A stretch of 64,000 nucleotides of DNA, taken from contig CALUIM010000002.1 of the NCBI GenBank assembly GCA_944320725.1, positions 62,001 through 126,000 of the forward strand, written 5' to 3'. The notes beneath the pieces were generated by a model. That model saw only the letters and a program-made list of their open reading frames with translations, was not told where the DNA came from and did not search any database. The stretch's first letter is position 1, and each line of letters opens with the position of its first letter. Position numbers and translations under genes: made by a program. Below are positions 45,015 to 53,956 of this stretch, in pieces. Source of the DNA: an uncultured Coriobacteriaceae bacterium (GTDB taxonomy: Bacteria > Actinomycetota > Coriobacteriia > Coriobacteriales > Coriobacteriaceae).

Positions 45015-45986
45015 TTGGACGTAATTGAACTGTTGAAATCGGCGTTCCTCGGTCTCGTCGAGGGTATTACCGAGTGGCTGCCCATCTCATCGACCGGTCA
45101 CATGATTCTGGTCGATGAATTCATTCACCTCAACGTGAGCCAGGAATTCTGGAATATGTTCCAGGTGGTTATTCAACTTGGCGCCATTCTGGCGGTGTGC
45201 GTGCTCTTCTTCCACCAGCTCAACCCGTTTAGTCCGTCGAAGGGTCGTGACGGCCGTCGCGCCACGTGGAAGCTGTGGGGCAAGATCGTGCTGGCATGCA
45301 TTCCCGCGGCGGCGATTGGTATCCCGCTCGACGACTTCATGGAGGAGCACCTGTATAGCGCGCCGGTTGTGGCGATGGCGCTCATTGTGTACGGCATCGC
45401 GTTCATCATCATCGAGCGTTGGAGGGCAACGCGCCTGGAGGCGCGTGTTGCGGCCGAGGGCATGGTGCCGGGAAGCCGTCCGGCGGGTGCGCACTTTGCG
45501 CGCAGCGCCGCGGCTGCGGAGCCCACGCCCGACGGCGATTTCGGTGCCATCACCACGATCGATGAACTTTCCTGGAAGGTGGCGCTCGGTATCGGCGTCT
45601 TCCAGGTGCTCTCGCTCGTTCCCGGCACCTCTCGTTCTGGATCGACCATCATCGGCGGCTTGTTGCTGGGCACCACGCGTTCGGTTGCCGCGGAGTTCAC
45701 GTTCTTCCTGGCGATTCCGGTCATGTTCGGCGCGAGCGCGCTCAAGCTGGTGAAGTACGTCGTGCTGGATGGCGGCACGTTTGGCACCAACGAGATTGCG
45801 ATCATGGCGGTTGGCTGCCTCGTGGCCTTCGTGGTTTCGATGGTCGCTATCAAGTGGCTCATGGGCTTCGTGCGTCGCCATACGTTCACGGCGTTTGGCG
45901 TCTACCGCATCATCTTGGGTGTGGCCGTGCTCGCGTTCTTCTTTGTGATCGCGCCCGCGCTGGGTATCACCACGTCGCTTTCGTAG
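45015..45986 (+). CDS. uppP: Undecaprenyl-diphosphatase UppP/BacA
   Basis: This integral membrane enzyme recycles the undecaprenyl lipid carrier for wall synthesis and confers bacitracin tolerance. The two signatures are EGITEWLPISSTGHM (about 18-32) and PGTSRSGSTIIGG (about 205-217). At 323 residues it is about 50 longer than E. coli BacA because of a hydrophilic insert (about 135-175). The start is a TTG at 45015, four bases after GGGAGG; ATG 44988 upstream lacks a ribosome site. Confidence 0.92.
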   Translation: MDVIELLKSAFLGLVEGITEWLPISSTGHMILVDEFIHLNVSQEFWNMFQVVIQLGAILAVCVLFFHQLNPFSPSKGRDGRRATWKLWGKIVLACIPAAAIGIPLDDFMEEHLYSAPVVAMALIVYGIAFIIIERWRATRLEARVAAEGMVPGSRPAGAHFARSAAAAEPTPDGDFGAITTIDELSWKVALGIGVFQVLSLVPGTSRSGSTIIGGLLLGTTRSVAAEFTFFLAIPVMFGASALKLVKYVVLDGGTFGTNEIAIMAVGCLVAFVVSMVAIKWLMGFVRRHTFTAFGVYRIILGVAVLAFFFVIAPALGITTSLS

Positions 45987-46034
45987 GTATACCGTCCTGA
46001 GGGGATGGCAACCCGCCAATCTTCCCTTGTATGC

Positions 46035-46085
46035 AAAACCGACCGCTCAGATGCCCTTTCACAGGCCCTGGGCGGTCGGTTTTTA
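46035..46085 (+). terminator. Terminator of uppP
   Basis: AACCGACCGC pairs with GCGGTCGGTT across a 25-base loop and runs into TTTTT; AAAA precedes the stem, so it could also work on the other strand. Confidence 0.85.
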
Positions 46086-46104
46086 CCAGCGCGGTATGTG
46101 CGAG

Positions 46105-46137
46105 CATCCTGCCGGCGAGCGGCTCGCTGGCAGGATG
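46105..46137 (-). terminator. Hairpin after deoC
   Basis: CATCCTGCC (46105-46113) and GGCAGGATG (46129-46137) are perfect 9-bp arms, seven bases beyond the deoC stop on the minus strand. No T tract follows. Confidence 0.6.
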
Positions 46138-46143
46138 AGGATG

Positions 46144-46815
46144 TTACTCGGCGACCTCGTTTAGAATCGCGACGGCGGCCGAGACGCCCAGGCGGTTCGC
46201 GCCGGCCTCGATCATGGCCTCGGCGTCGGCGAGCGTGCGGATGCCGCCCGATGCCTTAACGCCGAAGTCCGGGCCAACCTCTTCGCGCATGAGGGCAATG
46301 TCGGCAACGGTGGCGCCGCCGGTGGAGAAACCCGTGGAGGTCTTAACGTAGTCGGCACCCGCGGCAACGGTGAACTGGCAGGCGCGGCGCTTCTCCTCGT
46401 CGGTGAGCAAGCAGGTCTCGATGATGACCTTGAGCAGCGCACCACCGGCATGTGCAGCCTCGGCAACGGCGGCGATGTCGGCGCGAACGGCGTCATCGTT
46501 GCCGCCCTTGAGCTCGCCCACGTTGATCACCATATCGACCTCATCGGCACCAGCCTCGATGGCATCACGTGTCTCGGCGACCTTGGCGGCGGTCGAGGTG
46601 GCGCCCAGCGGGAAGCCAATCACGGTGCAGGTCTTGACATCGGTCCCGGCGAGTCCGGCGGCAACGCGGGGAACCCAGTACGGATTCACGCAAATCGACG
46701 CCGTGTCGAGGCGTTTTGCCTCCTCGATCACGCGATCGATGTCGCTCGCGGTGGATTCCGGCTTAAGCAGCGTGTGATCCATGAACTTGGCAAGTGCCTG
46801 CTTCGTGAGGTGCAT
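46144..46815 (-). CDS. deoC: Deoxyribose-phosphate aldolase
   Basis: DeoC cleaves 2-deoxyribose-5-phosphate to glyceraldehyde-3-phosphate and acetaldehyde. The 223-residue class I aldolase has [24 protein letters not shown], the Schiff-base Lys in YVKTSTGF and VKASGGI. ATG 46815 follows AAAGGGG; ATG 46839 upstream is less well placed. No other deo genes adjoin. Confidence 0.95.
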   Translation of the reverse strand: MHLTKQALAKFMDHTLLKPESTASDIDRVIEEAKRLDTASICVNPYWVPRVAAGLAGTDVKTCTVIGFPLGATSTAAKVAETRDAIEAGADEVDMVINVGELKGGNDDAVRADIAAVAEAAHAGGALLKVIIETCLLTDEEKRRACQFTVAAGADYVKTSTGFSTGGATVADIALMREEVGPDFGVKASGGIRTLADAEAMIEAGANRLGVSAAVAILNEVAE

Positions 46816-46962
46816 GAGGTCCCCTTTCGTGTCGACCATGTCGCCGCGGAATGCGGATGCACCGTGATTCTACCGCCCGTTCAGATGCGGGGCAAACATC
46901 ATGCGGTTCACGACCGCGCGGCGTGAGACAATTTCAGCATCGAAGCGAGTAAGGAGATCGAT

Positions 46963-47586
46963 ATGACAACGCCGAAGGACCGTGCCGTGGTGCGCATCGC
47001 GACGGTGCAGGACGCCCCGCGCCTGCACGAAATCTATGCGCCCTATGTGCGTGATACGGCAGTGACCTTTGAGTACGAGCCGCCAACGCTCGAGGCGTTC
47101 ACCGAGCGGCTCGAGCGCACACTCGAGCGCTACCCCTATCTCGTGGCAGAGCGCAGCATGCCGGACGGTACGACGCGCATCGTGGGCTATGTCTACGCGA
47201 GTCCGTTTAAGGATCGGCCCGCCTACGATTGGGCGGTCGAGACCTCGATCTATGTCGATCGCGATGAGCGGCGCAGCGGCGTAGGCCGCATCCTGCACGA
47301 TGCGCTCGAGTGTTCCCTTCGCGAGCAGGGGATCCTCAACATGGAGGCGTGCATCGCGACCACGCGCACGCCCGACGAGCACCTCACCAACGACAGCATG
47401 TATTTCCATGAGCACATGGGGTACCGGCTGGTGGGCGAGTTTAGAGCGTGCGGCTACAAATACGGCCGCTGGTACGACATGGTGTGGATGGAGAAACACA
47501 TCGCGCCCCACGAGGCAACCCATGCGCACCCCACGCCGTTTCCGCAGGTGCGCGAGCTGCTCGCCGAGCGGTATGGGATAGCGTGA
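46963..47586 (+). CDS. GNAT-family acetyltransferase
   Basis: This is a 207-residue protein resembling phosphinothricin-type N-acetyltransferases, with VRIATVQDAPRLHEIYAPYV at the N-terminus, an acetyl-CoA loop RDERRSGVGRILHDAL, and CGYKYGRWYDMVWMEK at the end. The substrate is unknown. Its stop overlaps the possible GTG start of recQ, so the two genes are coupled. Confidence 0.88.
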   Translation: MTTPKDRAVVRIATVQDAPRLHEIYAPYVRDTAVTFEYEPPTLEAFTERLERTLERYPYLVAERSMPDGTTRIVGYVYASPFKDRPAYDWAVETSIYVDRDERRSGVGRILHDALECSLREQGILNMEACIATTRTPDEHLTNDSMYFHEHMGYRLVGEFRACGYKYGRWYDMVWMEKHIAPHEATHAHPTPFPQVRELLAERYGIA

Positions 47587-47588
47587 TC

Positions 47589-49562
47589 ATGATGAGCGCC
47601 ATGCAGGGCAACCACGCAGCCATGGCCTCGGCGCACGAGGCGCTGGCAACCTATTTTGGCTATCGGTCGTTCAGGCCGGGGCAGGAGCGCCTGGTCGAGG
47701 CGATTCTCTCGGGGCGCGATGCCTTAGGCGTCATGCCAACCGGCGCGGGCAAGTCGATCTGCTATCAGGTTCCTTCGCTTGTAATGGGCGGCATCACGCT
47801 CGTGGTGAGCCCGCTTGTCTCGCTCATGGCCGATCAAGTCCGGGCGCTCAAGGCGGCGGGCGCGCGTCCGAGCTACCTGAATTCGAGTCTCACGCCGGCG
47901 CAGCAAAACACCGTGCTCAAGCGCGCTCGCGAGGGCTGGTACCAGATTATGTACGTGGCACCCGAGCGTCTCAACGACGAACGCTTCATGGCATTCGCGC
48001 AAGCAGCGTCGGCGCCCGGCGGAGTTGGCCTGCCGCTGGTGGCGGTCGATGAGGCCCACTGCATCTCGCAGTGGGGACAGGATTTCAGACGATCGTATCT
48101 CAACATCGCTTCATTTGTTGCGGCGCTTCCCGTCCGCCCGGTAGTGGCGGCGTTCACGGCGACAGCCACCGAGCGCGTGCGCGCCGATATTGTGCAGATG
48201 CTGGGATTGCAGCGTCCAGAAACCGTGGTGACCGGGTTCGACCGGGACAATCTCTACTTTGGTGTTGAGGAGATGAGCGATAAGGCGAAGGCCGCCTGGA
48301 TTCGCGACTTTGCGCTCGAGCACGCCGATGAATCGGGCATCATCTATTGCTCGACGCGCAAGGCAACCGACGAGCTGGCGCTTGCGCTCGACCGCGCGCT
48401 GGGGCCGCATGGCATCCGCGTGGGACGCTACCATGCGGGCATGACAGCTGCCGAGCGAGCCGAGAACCAGGCGCTGTTCATCGACGATACCGTGCCGATT
48501 ATCGTGGCAACCAACGCGTTTGGTATGGGCATCGACAAGCCCAACGTGCGCTACGTCATCCATCATAACGTGCCCGAGAGCATCGAGGCGTATTACCAGG
48601 AGGCGGGCCGCGCGGGGCGCGACGGCGATCCGGCGACGTGCATGCTGTTGTGGAACGGCAACGATTTCAGGCTGCGCCGTTATCTCATCGATCGCGGCGA
48701 CGACGATGCCGCGCTCGACGATGCGGCGCGCGAGCAGGCTCGGCAGCGGCGGTATCGGCTGCTTGCGGCCATGGAGGGCTATTGCGAGACCACGGGCTGC
48801 TTGCACGAGTACATCTTGCGCTACTTTGGCGATGAGGGAGCGCTTGGCGTTGCGGTAAAGGCAACGGGGTGCGGCAGGTGCTCAAACTGCGCCGGCGGCA
48901 CCGAGGCCGAGGACGTAACTCCTATCGCCCGTGCCGCACTCAATCTGGTGCGCGAGATAAACGGGCGGTTTGGCCGTGCGCTTGTGGCCGAGGTCCTGCA
49001 CGGGGCGAACACCGAGCGTATCAGGTCATACCGACTCGATGAGACAGGTGGCTACGGTGCGCTCGCCGACGTGCCCGCAGCGCAGATCAAAGATGTGTTG
49101 GCGCAGCTGGTGGGCCGTGGGTACTTGGTGCAGTCGCAGGGGCAGTATCCCGTGATTGGCTTAGGCCCGCGCGCTGCAGAGACACTGGCCGAGACACCCG
49201 AGCAGCCATTTCGCTTCACGATGAAGTGCCGTGCGGCAACGCGGGCGAAGACCGCACGTGCGCGCCGGGCGGTTGATCTTGTGCGTGATGAAGCGGCGCT
49301 CGATGCGCGCCCGCGCATAGGCGACGACGCCAAGCTCTTCGAACGGTTGCGTGATCTGCGGCGCGAGTACGCCATCGAGCGCGCCTGGGCGCCGTATATG
49401 ATCTGCAGCGACAAAGCGCTGCGCGGCATGTGCCGTCGCCGCCCGCGCACCCTCGACGAGCTGCTGGAGGTTCCCGGTATCGGCGAGAAGAAGGCCGAGG
49501 ACTTTGGCGCGGCGTTTCTGCAGGCCATCGCCTCGTTTGAGGACGAGGAAGCTGCTCGGTAA
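47589..49562 (+). CDS. recQ: ATP-dependent DNA helicase RecQ
   Basis: This is a 657-residue 3'-5' helicase. Motif I is PTGAGKSICYQ, motif II DEAHCISQWG, motif VI QEAGRAGRDG. The zinc-binding RQC part has YCETTGCLHEY and TGCGRCSNC, and an HRDC domain ends the protein (about 570-650, LLEVPGIGEKKAEDFG). ATG 47589 or a GTG at 47583 overlapping the previous stop are the likely starts; a longer open frame lies inside the acetyltransferase gene. Confidence 0.94.
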   Translation: MMSAMQGNHAAMASAHEALATYFGYRSFRPGQERLVEAILSGRDALGVMPTGAGKSICYQVPSLVMGGITLVVSPLVSLMADQVRALKAAGARPSYLNSSLTPAQQNTVLKRAREGWYQIMYVAPERLNDERFMAFAQAASAPGGVGLPLVAVDEAHCISQWGQDFRRSYLNIASFVAALPVRPVVAAFTATATERVRADIVQMLGLQRPETVVTGFDRDNLYFGVEEMSDKAKAAWIRDFALEHADESGIIYCSTRKATDELALALDRALGPHGIRVGRYHAGMTAAERAENQALFIDDTVPIIVATNAFGMGIDKPNVRYVIHHNVPESIEAYYQEAGRAGRDGDPATCMLLWNGNDFRLRRYLIDRGDDDAALDDAAREQARQRRYRLLAAMEGYCETTGCLHEYILRYFGDEGALGVAVKATGCGRCSNCAGGTEAEDVTPIARAALNLVREINGRFGRALVAEVLHGANTERIRSYRLDETGGYGALADVPAAQIKDVLAQLVGRGYLVQSQGQYPVIGLGPRAAETLAETPEQPFRFTMKCRAATRAKTARARRAVDLVRDEAALDARPRIGDDAKLFERLRDLRREYAIERAWAPYMICSDKALRGMCRRRPRTLDELLEVPGIGEKKAEDFGAAFLQAIASFEDEEAAR

Positions 49563-49675
49563 ACAACTGCGAACGCCGCGCGATCGTGTCCGTCGATTTG
49601 CGCGCCCCCACCGCGTGCGAAGGTATACTGTAAGCCGTCGCCAACATAGGCGATGGCGCCAACCAAGGAGGGCAC

Positions 49676-50797
49676 ATGCTTCGCACCGCTTCACGTCCCA
49701 TCGATTCTGCTTCGGGCTCTGCTGCCGCCTATGCAGCCGTGAAAAACAAGCCGTTCCCCAAGGACATCTTCACCGCTCCCAAGCTGCGGTGGGCAGTGAT
49801 TGGCTGCGGCGTGATTGCCAACCAGATGGCGCAGGTTTTCGAGCTGGCCGGCAGGCATCTCGCGGGTGTTGCCAACCGCACGCCCGAGAAGGCTCGTGCC
49901 TTCGCCGAGCGCTACCATGTGGAGCGCGTGTATGAGTCGTTCGACGAGCTCTACGCCGACCCGTCGATCGATGCCGTCTACATCACCACACCGCACAACA
50001 CCCACATCGACTTCTTGCGCCGTGCCCTTGCGGCGGGCAAGCACGTGCTGTGCGAGAAGTCCATTACGCTCAACAGCGCCGAGCTCGATGAGGCTCGCGA
50101 GCTTGCGCGTGCGCACAACGTGGTGCTCATGGACGCCACGACCATCCTGCATATGCCGCTGTATCAGGAGGTTCGCCGCCGTGCAGACGCGGGCGAGTTT
50201 GGCCGCCTCAACCTGGCACAGGTGAACTTCGGCAGCTATAAGGAGTATGGCGACCTTACGAACCGCTTCTTCAATCCCAAGCTCGCTGGTGGCGCCATGC
50301 TCGACATCGGCGTGTATGCCATCTCCATCGCGCGCTTGTTCATGGCGAGCCAGCCCACCGAGATTGTTTCGCTTGCCAACCGTGCCACCACCGGCGTGGA
50401 CGAGTCCAGCGGCTTTGTTACGCGCAATGCCGAGGGCCAGCTGGGCGTGTTCTCACTCACGCTCCATTCCAAGCAGCCCAAGCGCGCCATGCTGAGCTTC
50501 GACAAGTGCTATATCGAGGTTATGGACTACCCGCGCGCCGATAGGCTTGAAATCGTATGGACCGCCGACGGCCATCGTGAGATCGTGGAGCGCGGTGTCG
50601 AAGGGTACGCGCTCGCGTACGAGGTCGCCGACCTCGAGGCTGCCGTTGCTGGTGACGAGTCCAAGCTCGCGCTTATCGACTACGCGGCTGATGTCATGGA
50701 AATTATGACGAAGCTGCGCTACGCGTGGGGCATCTACTACCCCGAGGAGCGCGCGCTTGCCGAGGCGGCCGGAGTGAAGGTCGCAGGGGAGGAATAA
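49676..50797 (+). CDS. Gfo/Idh/MocA-family oxidoreductase
   Basis: This is a 373-residue NAD(P)-dependent dehydrogenase. The Rossmann domain has VIGCGVIANQMAQ (about 41-53), AVYITTPHNTHID and the EKS triplet (CEKSITLN), followed by GGAMLDIGVYAISIA of the C-terminal domain. It resembles dihydrodiol/sugar dehydrogenase-like members. An N-terminal extension of 35 residues precedes the fold. AAGGAGGG precedes ATG 49676. Its stop abuts metA. Confidence 0.88.
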   Translation: MLRTASRPIDSASGSAAAYAAVKNKPFPKDIFTAPKLRWAVIGCGVIANQMAQVFELAGRHLAGVANRTPEKARAFAERYHVERVYESFDELYADPSIDAVYITTPHNTHIDFLRRALAAGKHVLCEKSITLNSAELDEARELARAHNVVLMDATTILHMPLYQEVRRRADAGEFGRLNLAQVNFGSYKEYGDLTNRFFNPKLAGGAMLDIGVYAISIARLFMASQPTEIVSLANRATTGVDESSGFVTRNAEGQLGVFSLTLHSKQPKRAMLSFDKCYIEVMDYPRADRLEIVWTADGHREIVERGVEGYALAYEVADLEAAVAGDESKLALIDYAADVMEIMTKLRYAWGIYYPEERALAEAAGVKVAGEE

Positions 50798-51745
50798 ATG
50801 CCCATCCGTATTCCCGACGCGCTGCCCGCCACCGCGGCGCTCGAGCACGAGAACATCTTCGTGATGACCGAGTACCGGGCGCTGCATCAGGACATCCGTC
50901 CGCTGCGGGTGCTCATCTTGAATCTCATGCCCACCAAGATCGCTACCGAGACGCAGATCATGCGCAAGCTCTCCAACACGCCGCTGCAGATCGAGGTCGA
51001 GCTGCTACGCACCGAGAGTCACGATGCCAAGAACGTCTCGGCCCAGCATCTCGAGACGTTCTATCGTACGTTCGACGAGGTGCGCTACGACCACTTCGAC
51101 GGGCTTATCATCACGGGCGCGCCGGTGGAGCAGCTTGATTTCGAGGATGTGGACTACTGGGACGAGCTCGAGCGCATCATGGATTGGTCGCAGGAGAACG
51201 TGCATTCAACGCTGCATATTTGCTGGGGCGCGCAGGCCGGGCTCTACCATCACTACGGCATTCAAAAATACGAGCTGCCCCGGAAGCTCTCCGGTGTGTA
51301 CGAGCATCGCTTGGTGAAGCGTTCGTCGCCGCTGGTGCGCGGCTTCGACGACCGCTTCTTCGCGGTGCACTCGCGCTATACCGAGGTGCGTGAACAGGAC
51401 GTGCAGGCATGCGACGAGCTCGAGATCGTGGCGGTCTCGGATGAAGCGGGCCTGTATATCGTGAAGAGCCGCGATAGTCGCCAGTTCTTCGTGTTCGGCC
51501 ATCCCGAGTACGATACCGACACGCTGCGCCTCGAGTACGAGCGCGATCTGGAGCGCGGCATCGACCCCGAGATTCCCGTGAACTACTTCCCCAACAACGA
51601 CCCCGCGCAAGAGCCGCTCAACACCTGGTGCAGCCAGGCGCAGCTGCTCTACACCAACTGGCTCAACTACTACGTCTACCAGACCACGCCCTACGACATT
51701 CGCTTAGCGGGCCGTCTCGCCCGCGCCCAAGCAGGGTTGGTGTAG
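50798..51745 (+). CDS. metA: Homoserine O-acyltransferase MetA, probably acetyl-CoA specific
   Basis: MetA activates homoserine for methionine synthesis. The 315-residue protein has Cys142 (HICWGAQAG), His235 and Glu237 (GHPEYD). Position 111 is Glu (TGAPVEQL), the residue linked in MetA proteins to acetyl-CoA use; succinyl-using enzymes have Gly. So it is probably a homoserine O-acetyltransferase despite the family name. GGGGAGG precedes ATG 50798, which directly follows the oxidoreductase stop. Confidence 0.93.
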   Translation: MPIRIPDALPATAALEHENIFVMTEYRALHQDIRPLRVLILNLMPTKIATETQIMRKLSNTPLQIEVELLRTESHDAKNVSAQHLETFYRTFDEVRYDHFDGLIITGAPVEQLDFEDVDYWDELERIMDWSQENVHSTLHICWGAQAGLYHHYGIQKYELPRKLSGVYEHRLVKRSSPLVRGFDDRFFAVHSRYTEVREQDVQACDELEIVAVSDEAGLYIVKSRDSRQFFVFGHPEYDTDTLRLEYERDLERGIDPEIPVNYFPNNDPAQEPLNTWCSQAQLLYTNWLNYYVYQTTPYDIRLAGRLARAQAGLV

Positions 51746-51770
51746 CGCCCATCCCTTCATGGGTATGTGC

Positions 51771-52040
51771 TGACTTCTGCGTTGCGCCGCTTACGAAGAG
51801 CTTATTTGCGCACGGTATATGGACAAGCGCCGTGTGGTAATCTGTGAGCATCACGGTGTTATTGGCGGTTTGGGTAGCGCGGTCGCCGAGGTGCTCGCAG
51901 AGCACGGCATTTCCGTGCCATTCAGGCGCCATGGCGTTGTGGAGCGCTTCGGTCAGGTTGGTTCCCCTCACTTCCTGCAGAAGGAGTACGGTCTCACAGC
52001 AGAGGCCGTATGCGCCACGGTCCGTGGGCTTCTTGGGTAA
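51771..52040 (+). pseudogene. Transketolase C-terminal domain remnant
   Basis: The frame reads EELICARYMDKRRVVICEHH and then IGGLGSAVAEVLAEHG, FGQVGSPHFLQKEYGLTAEAV, a clear match to the last 85 residues of transketolase (Transketolase_C). Homology extends upstream of the only ATG (51819), which has no ribosome site, and the rest of the enzyme is missing; metA occupies the preceding DNA. It ends 23 bp before an FSA/transaldolase gene, suggesting a lost transketolase-transaldolase operon. It is the only coding trace in the 318-bp gap. Confidence 0.75.
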
Positions 52041-52063
52041 CGTTTGTGAGAGAAAGGCACACC

Positions 52064-52744
52064 ATGAAATTCTTCATCGATACCGCCGACCTCGACGAGA
52101 TTGCCGAGGCTAAGAGCTGGGGCTGCCTGGCTGGCGTGACCACCAACCCGACGCTGTATGCGCGCACCGGCGGCAAGCTGGCCGACTTCGAGCCGCACAT
52201 GCTCAAGATTGCCGAGCTTTGCGAGGGGCTTCCCGTTTCCGCTGAGTCGACCGCAAACACCGCTGAAGGCATGATCGAGGAGGGCCGCCGTCTCGCCGCG
52301 CTCGCTCCCAACATCGTGGTCAAGCTTCCGGTGTGCGAGGCCGGTCTCGCTGCGTGCCGCACCCTTGCCGACGAGGGCATTCGCATCAACATGACGCTTG
52401 TCTTCTCCGCGCCCCAGGCCCTCATGGCCGCCAACGCTGGCGCGCGTTACATCTCCCCGTTCGTGGGCCGTTTCGACGACATCGCCGAGGACGGCATCTC
52501 CCAGCTGGCCGACGTGGTGGCTTGCATCGGCAACTACGACTGGACCGGCAAGAACGTCGACGACGAGGTCGAGATCATCACCGCGTCGGTGCGCACGCCC
52601 AACCATGTGACCCAGGCCGCGCTGCTTGGCGCCGACATCGCCACCGTACCGTTCGCCGCACTCAAGAAGTGCCTCAAGCACCCGCTGACCGACCAGGGTC
52701 TCGCCTCCTTCGAGGCCGACTGGGCAAAGGTTGTGAACGCCTAA
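52064..52744 (+). CDS. Transaldolase-like / fructose-6-phosphate aldolase-family protein (copy 1)
   Basis: This is a 226-residue FSA/TalC-family class I aldolase with MKFFIDTADLDEI at the start, GVTTNPTL and the Schiff-base Lys87 in NIVVKLPV. It also has ISPFVGRFDD. Small TIM-barrel members act as transaldolases or fructose-6-phosphate aldolases. GAGAGAAAGG precedes ATG 52064. The preceding transketolase remnant supports a pentose-phosphate role. Confidence 0.9.
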   Translation: MKFFIDTADLDEIAEAKSWGCLAGVTTNPTLYARTGGKLADFEPHMLKIAELCEGLPVSAESTANTAEGMIEEGRRLAALAPNIVVKLPVCEAGLAACRTLADEGIRINMTLVFSAPQALMAANAGARYISPFVGRFDDIAEDGISQLADVVACIGNYDWTGKNVDDEVEIITASVRTPNHVTQAALLGADIATVPFAALKKCLKHPLTDQGLASFEADWAKVVNA

Positions 52745-52745
52745 C

Positions 52746-52815
52746 AACTTGGGGACAGGTTAAAACTTGTCATTGAGAAAGGCCGTCGGCGTGATAGCGC
52801 GTCGACGGCCTTTTC
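52746..52815 (+). terminator. Repeat half-element plus terminator after transaldolase copy 1
   Basis: GGGGACAGGTTAAAACTTGT (52751-52770) matches the left arm of the intergenic hairpins at 58052 and 61565. A separate 11-bp terminator stem (52778-52788 with 52803-52813) running into TTTT follows. Confidence 0.75.
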
Positions 52816-52925
52816 TGGCTCGAGTGGTGCTGCACAGGCATTGCTCGGCTGTGCGCGCTCCTCTCATGTGCCAAGGGTTCACTCTCCGCCAAGGCCACCT
52901 TGCCTTTCTCAGCGTACCTCCAACT

Positions 52926-53018
52926 TTGCCAAACAGACCGTTAATGCAAAACTGCCCGCTAAATGTGCTTTTGAGGGGCACTTAGCGGGCAGTTTTGCAT
53001 TATCGTCACGTTTGGCAA
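52926..53018. repeat. Nested palindromic element between the two transaldolase genes
   Basis: A perfect 21-bp stem (52942-52962 with 52982-53002, core AAAACTGCCCGC) encloses a 19-base loop that itself pairs (GTGC/GCAC). Outside an internal loop, a second perfect 9-bp pair TTGCCAAAC (52926-52934) / GTTTGGCAA (53010-53018) extends the structure to 93 bp. It could form a cruciform, a strong bidirectional terminator or a small transposable remnant. Little else is in the 417-bp gap. Confidence 0.75.
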
Positions 53019-53094
53019 GCGCATGTCCGGTGCAGCGGTGACGGAATGAATCGCGAGCGAGGGGCGTCGTCCGCAATGCATCATGCGCCGAAAC

Positions 53095-53128
53095 AACGTA
53101 GAAGGACCCATATGGGTCCTTCTACGTT
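53095..53128. terminator. Perfect 34-bp palindrome after transaldolase copy 2
   Basis: A 15-bp stem beginning AACGTAGAAGGACCC with an ATAT turn is exactly self-complementary from 53095 to 53128. It lies 33 bases past the stop of the minus-strand aldolase gene and probably ends its transcript. Confidence 0.65.
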
Positions 53129-53161
53129 ACGTGGTGTGTTTGAGATTCGTATTGCCGCAGA

Positions 53162-53830
53162 CTAAGCCCGCAGCGTGGAGCGCCCGTACGCTTGCTCCCA
53201 AGCAACGCTGAACTCATCGACCGCGATGGGCGTACCGGGATGGTCGACCATGTTCTTGAGGACCTCGGGCGGTACGGTAACAGCCTCGATGCCGGCGACA
53301 ATGAGGTCATGCACCTGCTGAACGCTCTTGAACGAGGCGGCTACGATCTTGGTGGGCAGGCCGTGCACGGTGAGCATGCGTTGCAGGTCGATCACCTGTC
53401 CCACGCCGTCGCCGAAGTTGCACATACGGTTCACGTAGGGCGCCAGGTAATCCGCGCCGTTCATCGCAGCAAGAAAGCCGGTGTCGGGGGAGTAGATCGA
53501 AGTGGCGAGCACCTTGATGCCCTCCTGCTTGACGAGCTTGATGGCACGCAGACCCTCGCGCGTCACCGGAATCTTGGCATACATGTTCTCGGGCCGAAGC
53601 GACGCGATGTAACGTGCTTCCTCAACGATGCCCTCGACGGTAGTTTGCACGGTTTGCACGAAGAGTTTCTGCTCGGGGCGCAGGTAGTCGATGAGCTCGG
53701 CGAGCGCGGTTTCGGGCTCCTTGCCGGTCTTGGTAATGATGGAGGGGTTGGTGGTCACGCCGGAAACGGTGAGCAGCTCGTCGTACTCCTTGATGGCGTT
53801 CAGGTCGGCAGTGTCGAGAATGAGTTCCAT
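53162..53830 (-). CDS. Fructose-6-phosphate aldolase / transaldolase-like protein (copy 2)
   Basis: This is a 222-residue FSA-type aldolase with MELILDTADLNAI, GVTTNPSIITK and Schiff-base Lys86 in MYAKIPVT. The YSPDTGFLAAMNGADYLAPYVNRM segment is typical of fructose-6-phosphate aldolase or short transaldolase. It differs clearly from copy 1, so the pair is an old paralog set rather than a recent duplication. AAGGAGGAAC precedes ATG 53830. Confidence 0.9.
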   Translation of the reverse strand: MELILDTADLNAIKEYDELLTVSGVTTNPSIITKTGKEPETALAELIDYLRPEQKLFVQTVQTTVEGIVEEARYIASLRPENMYAKIPVTREGLRAIKLVKQEGIKVLATSIYSPDTGFLAAMNGADYLAPYVNRMCNFGDGVGQVIDLQRMLTVHGLPTKIVAASFKSVQQVHDLIVAGIEAVTVPPEVLKNMVDHPGTPIAVDEFSVAWEQAYGRSTLRA

Positions 53831-53956
53831 GTTCGTTCCTCCTTGGGGCAGCAGGATGGATGGGCCACACGTGCGGCTATCTTTACTGTAGCGACGACAT
53901 GCCGTCCCCGACAAGCATCACCCGTTTCCCAGCTCGATGCGTTGCGTGATTGCCTC

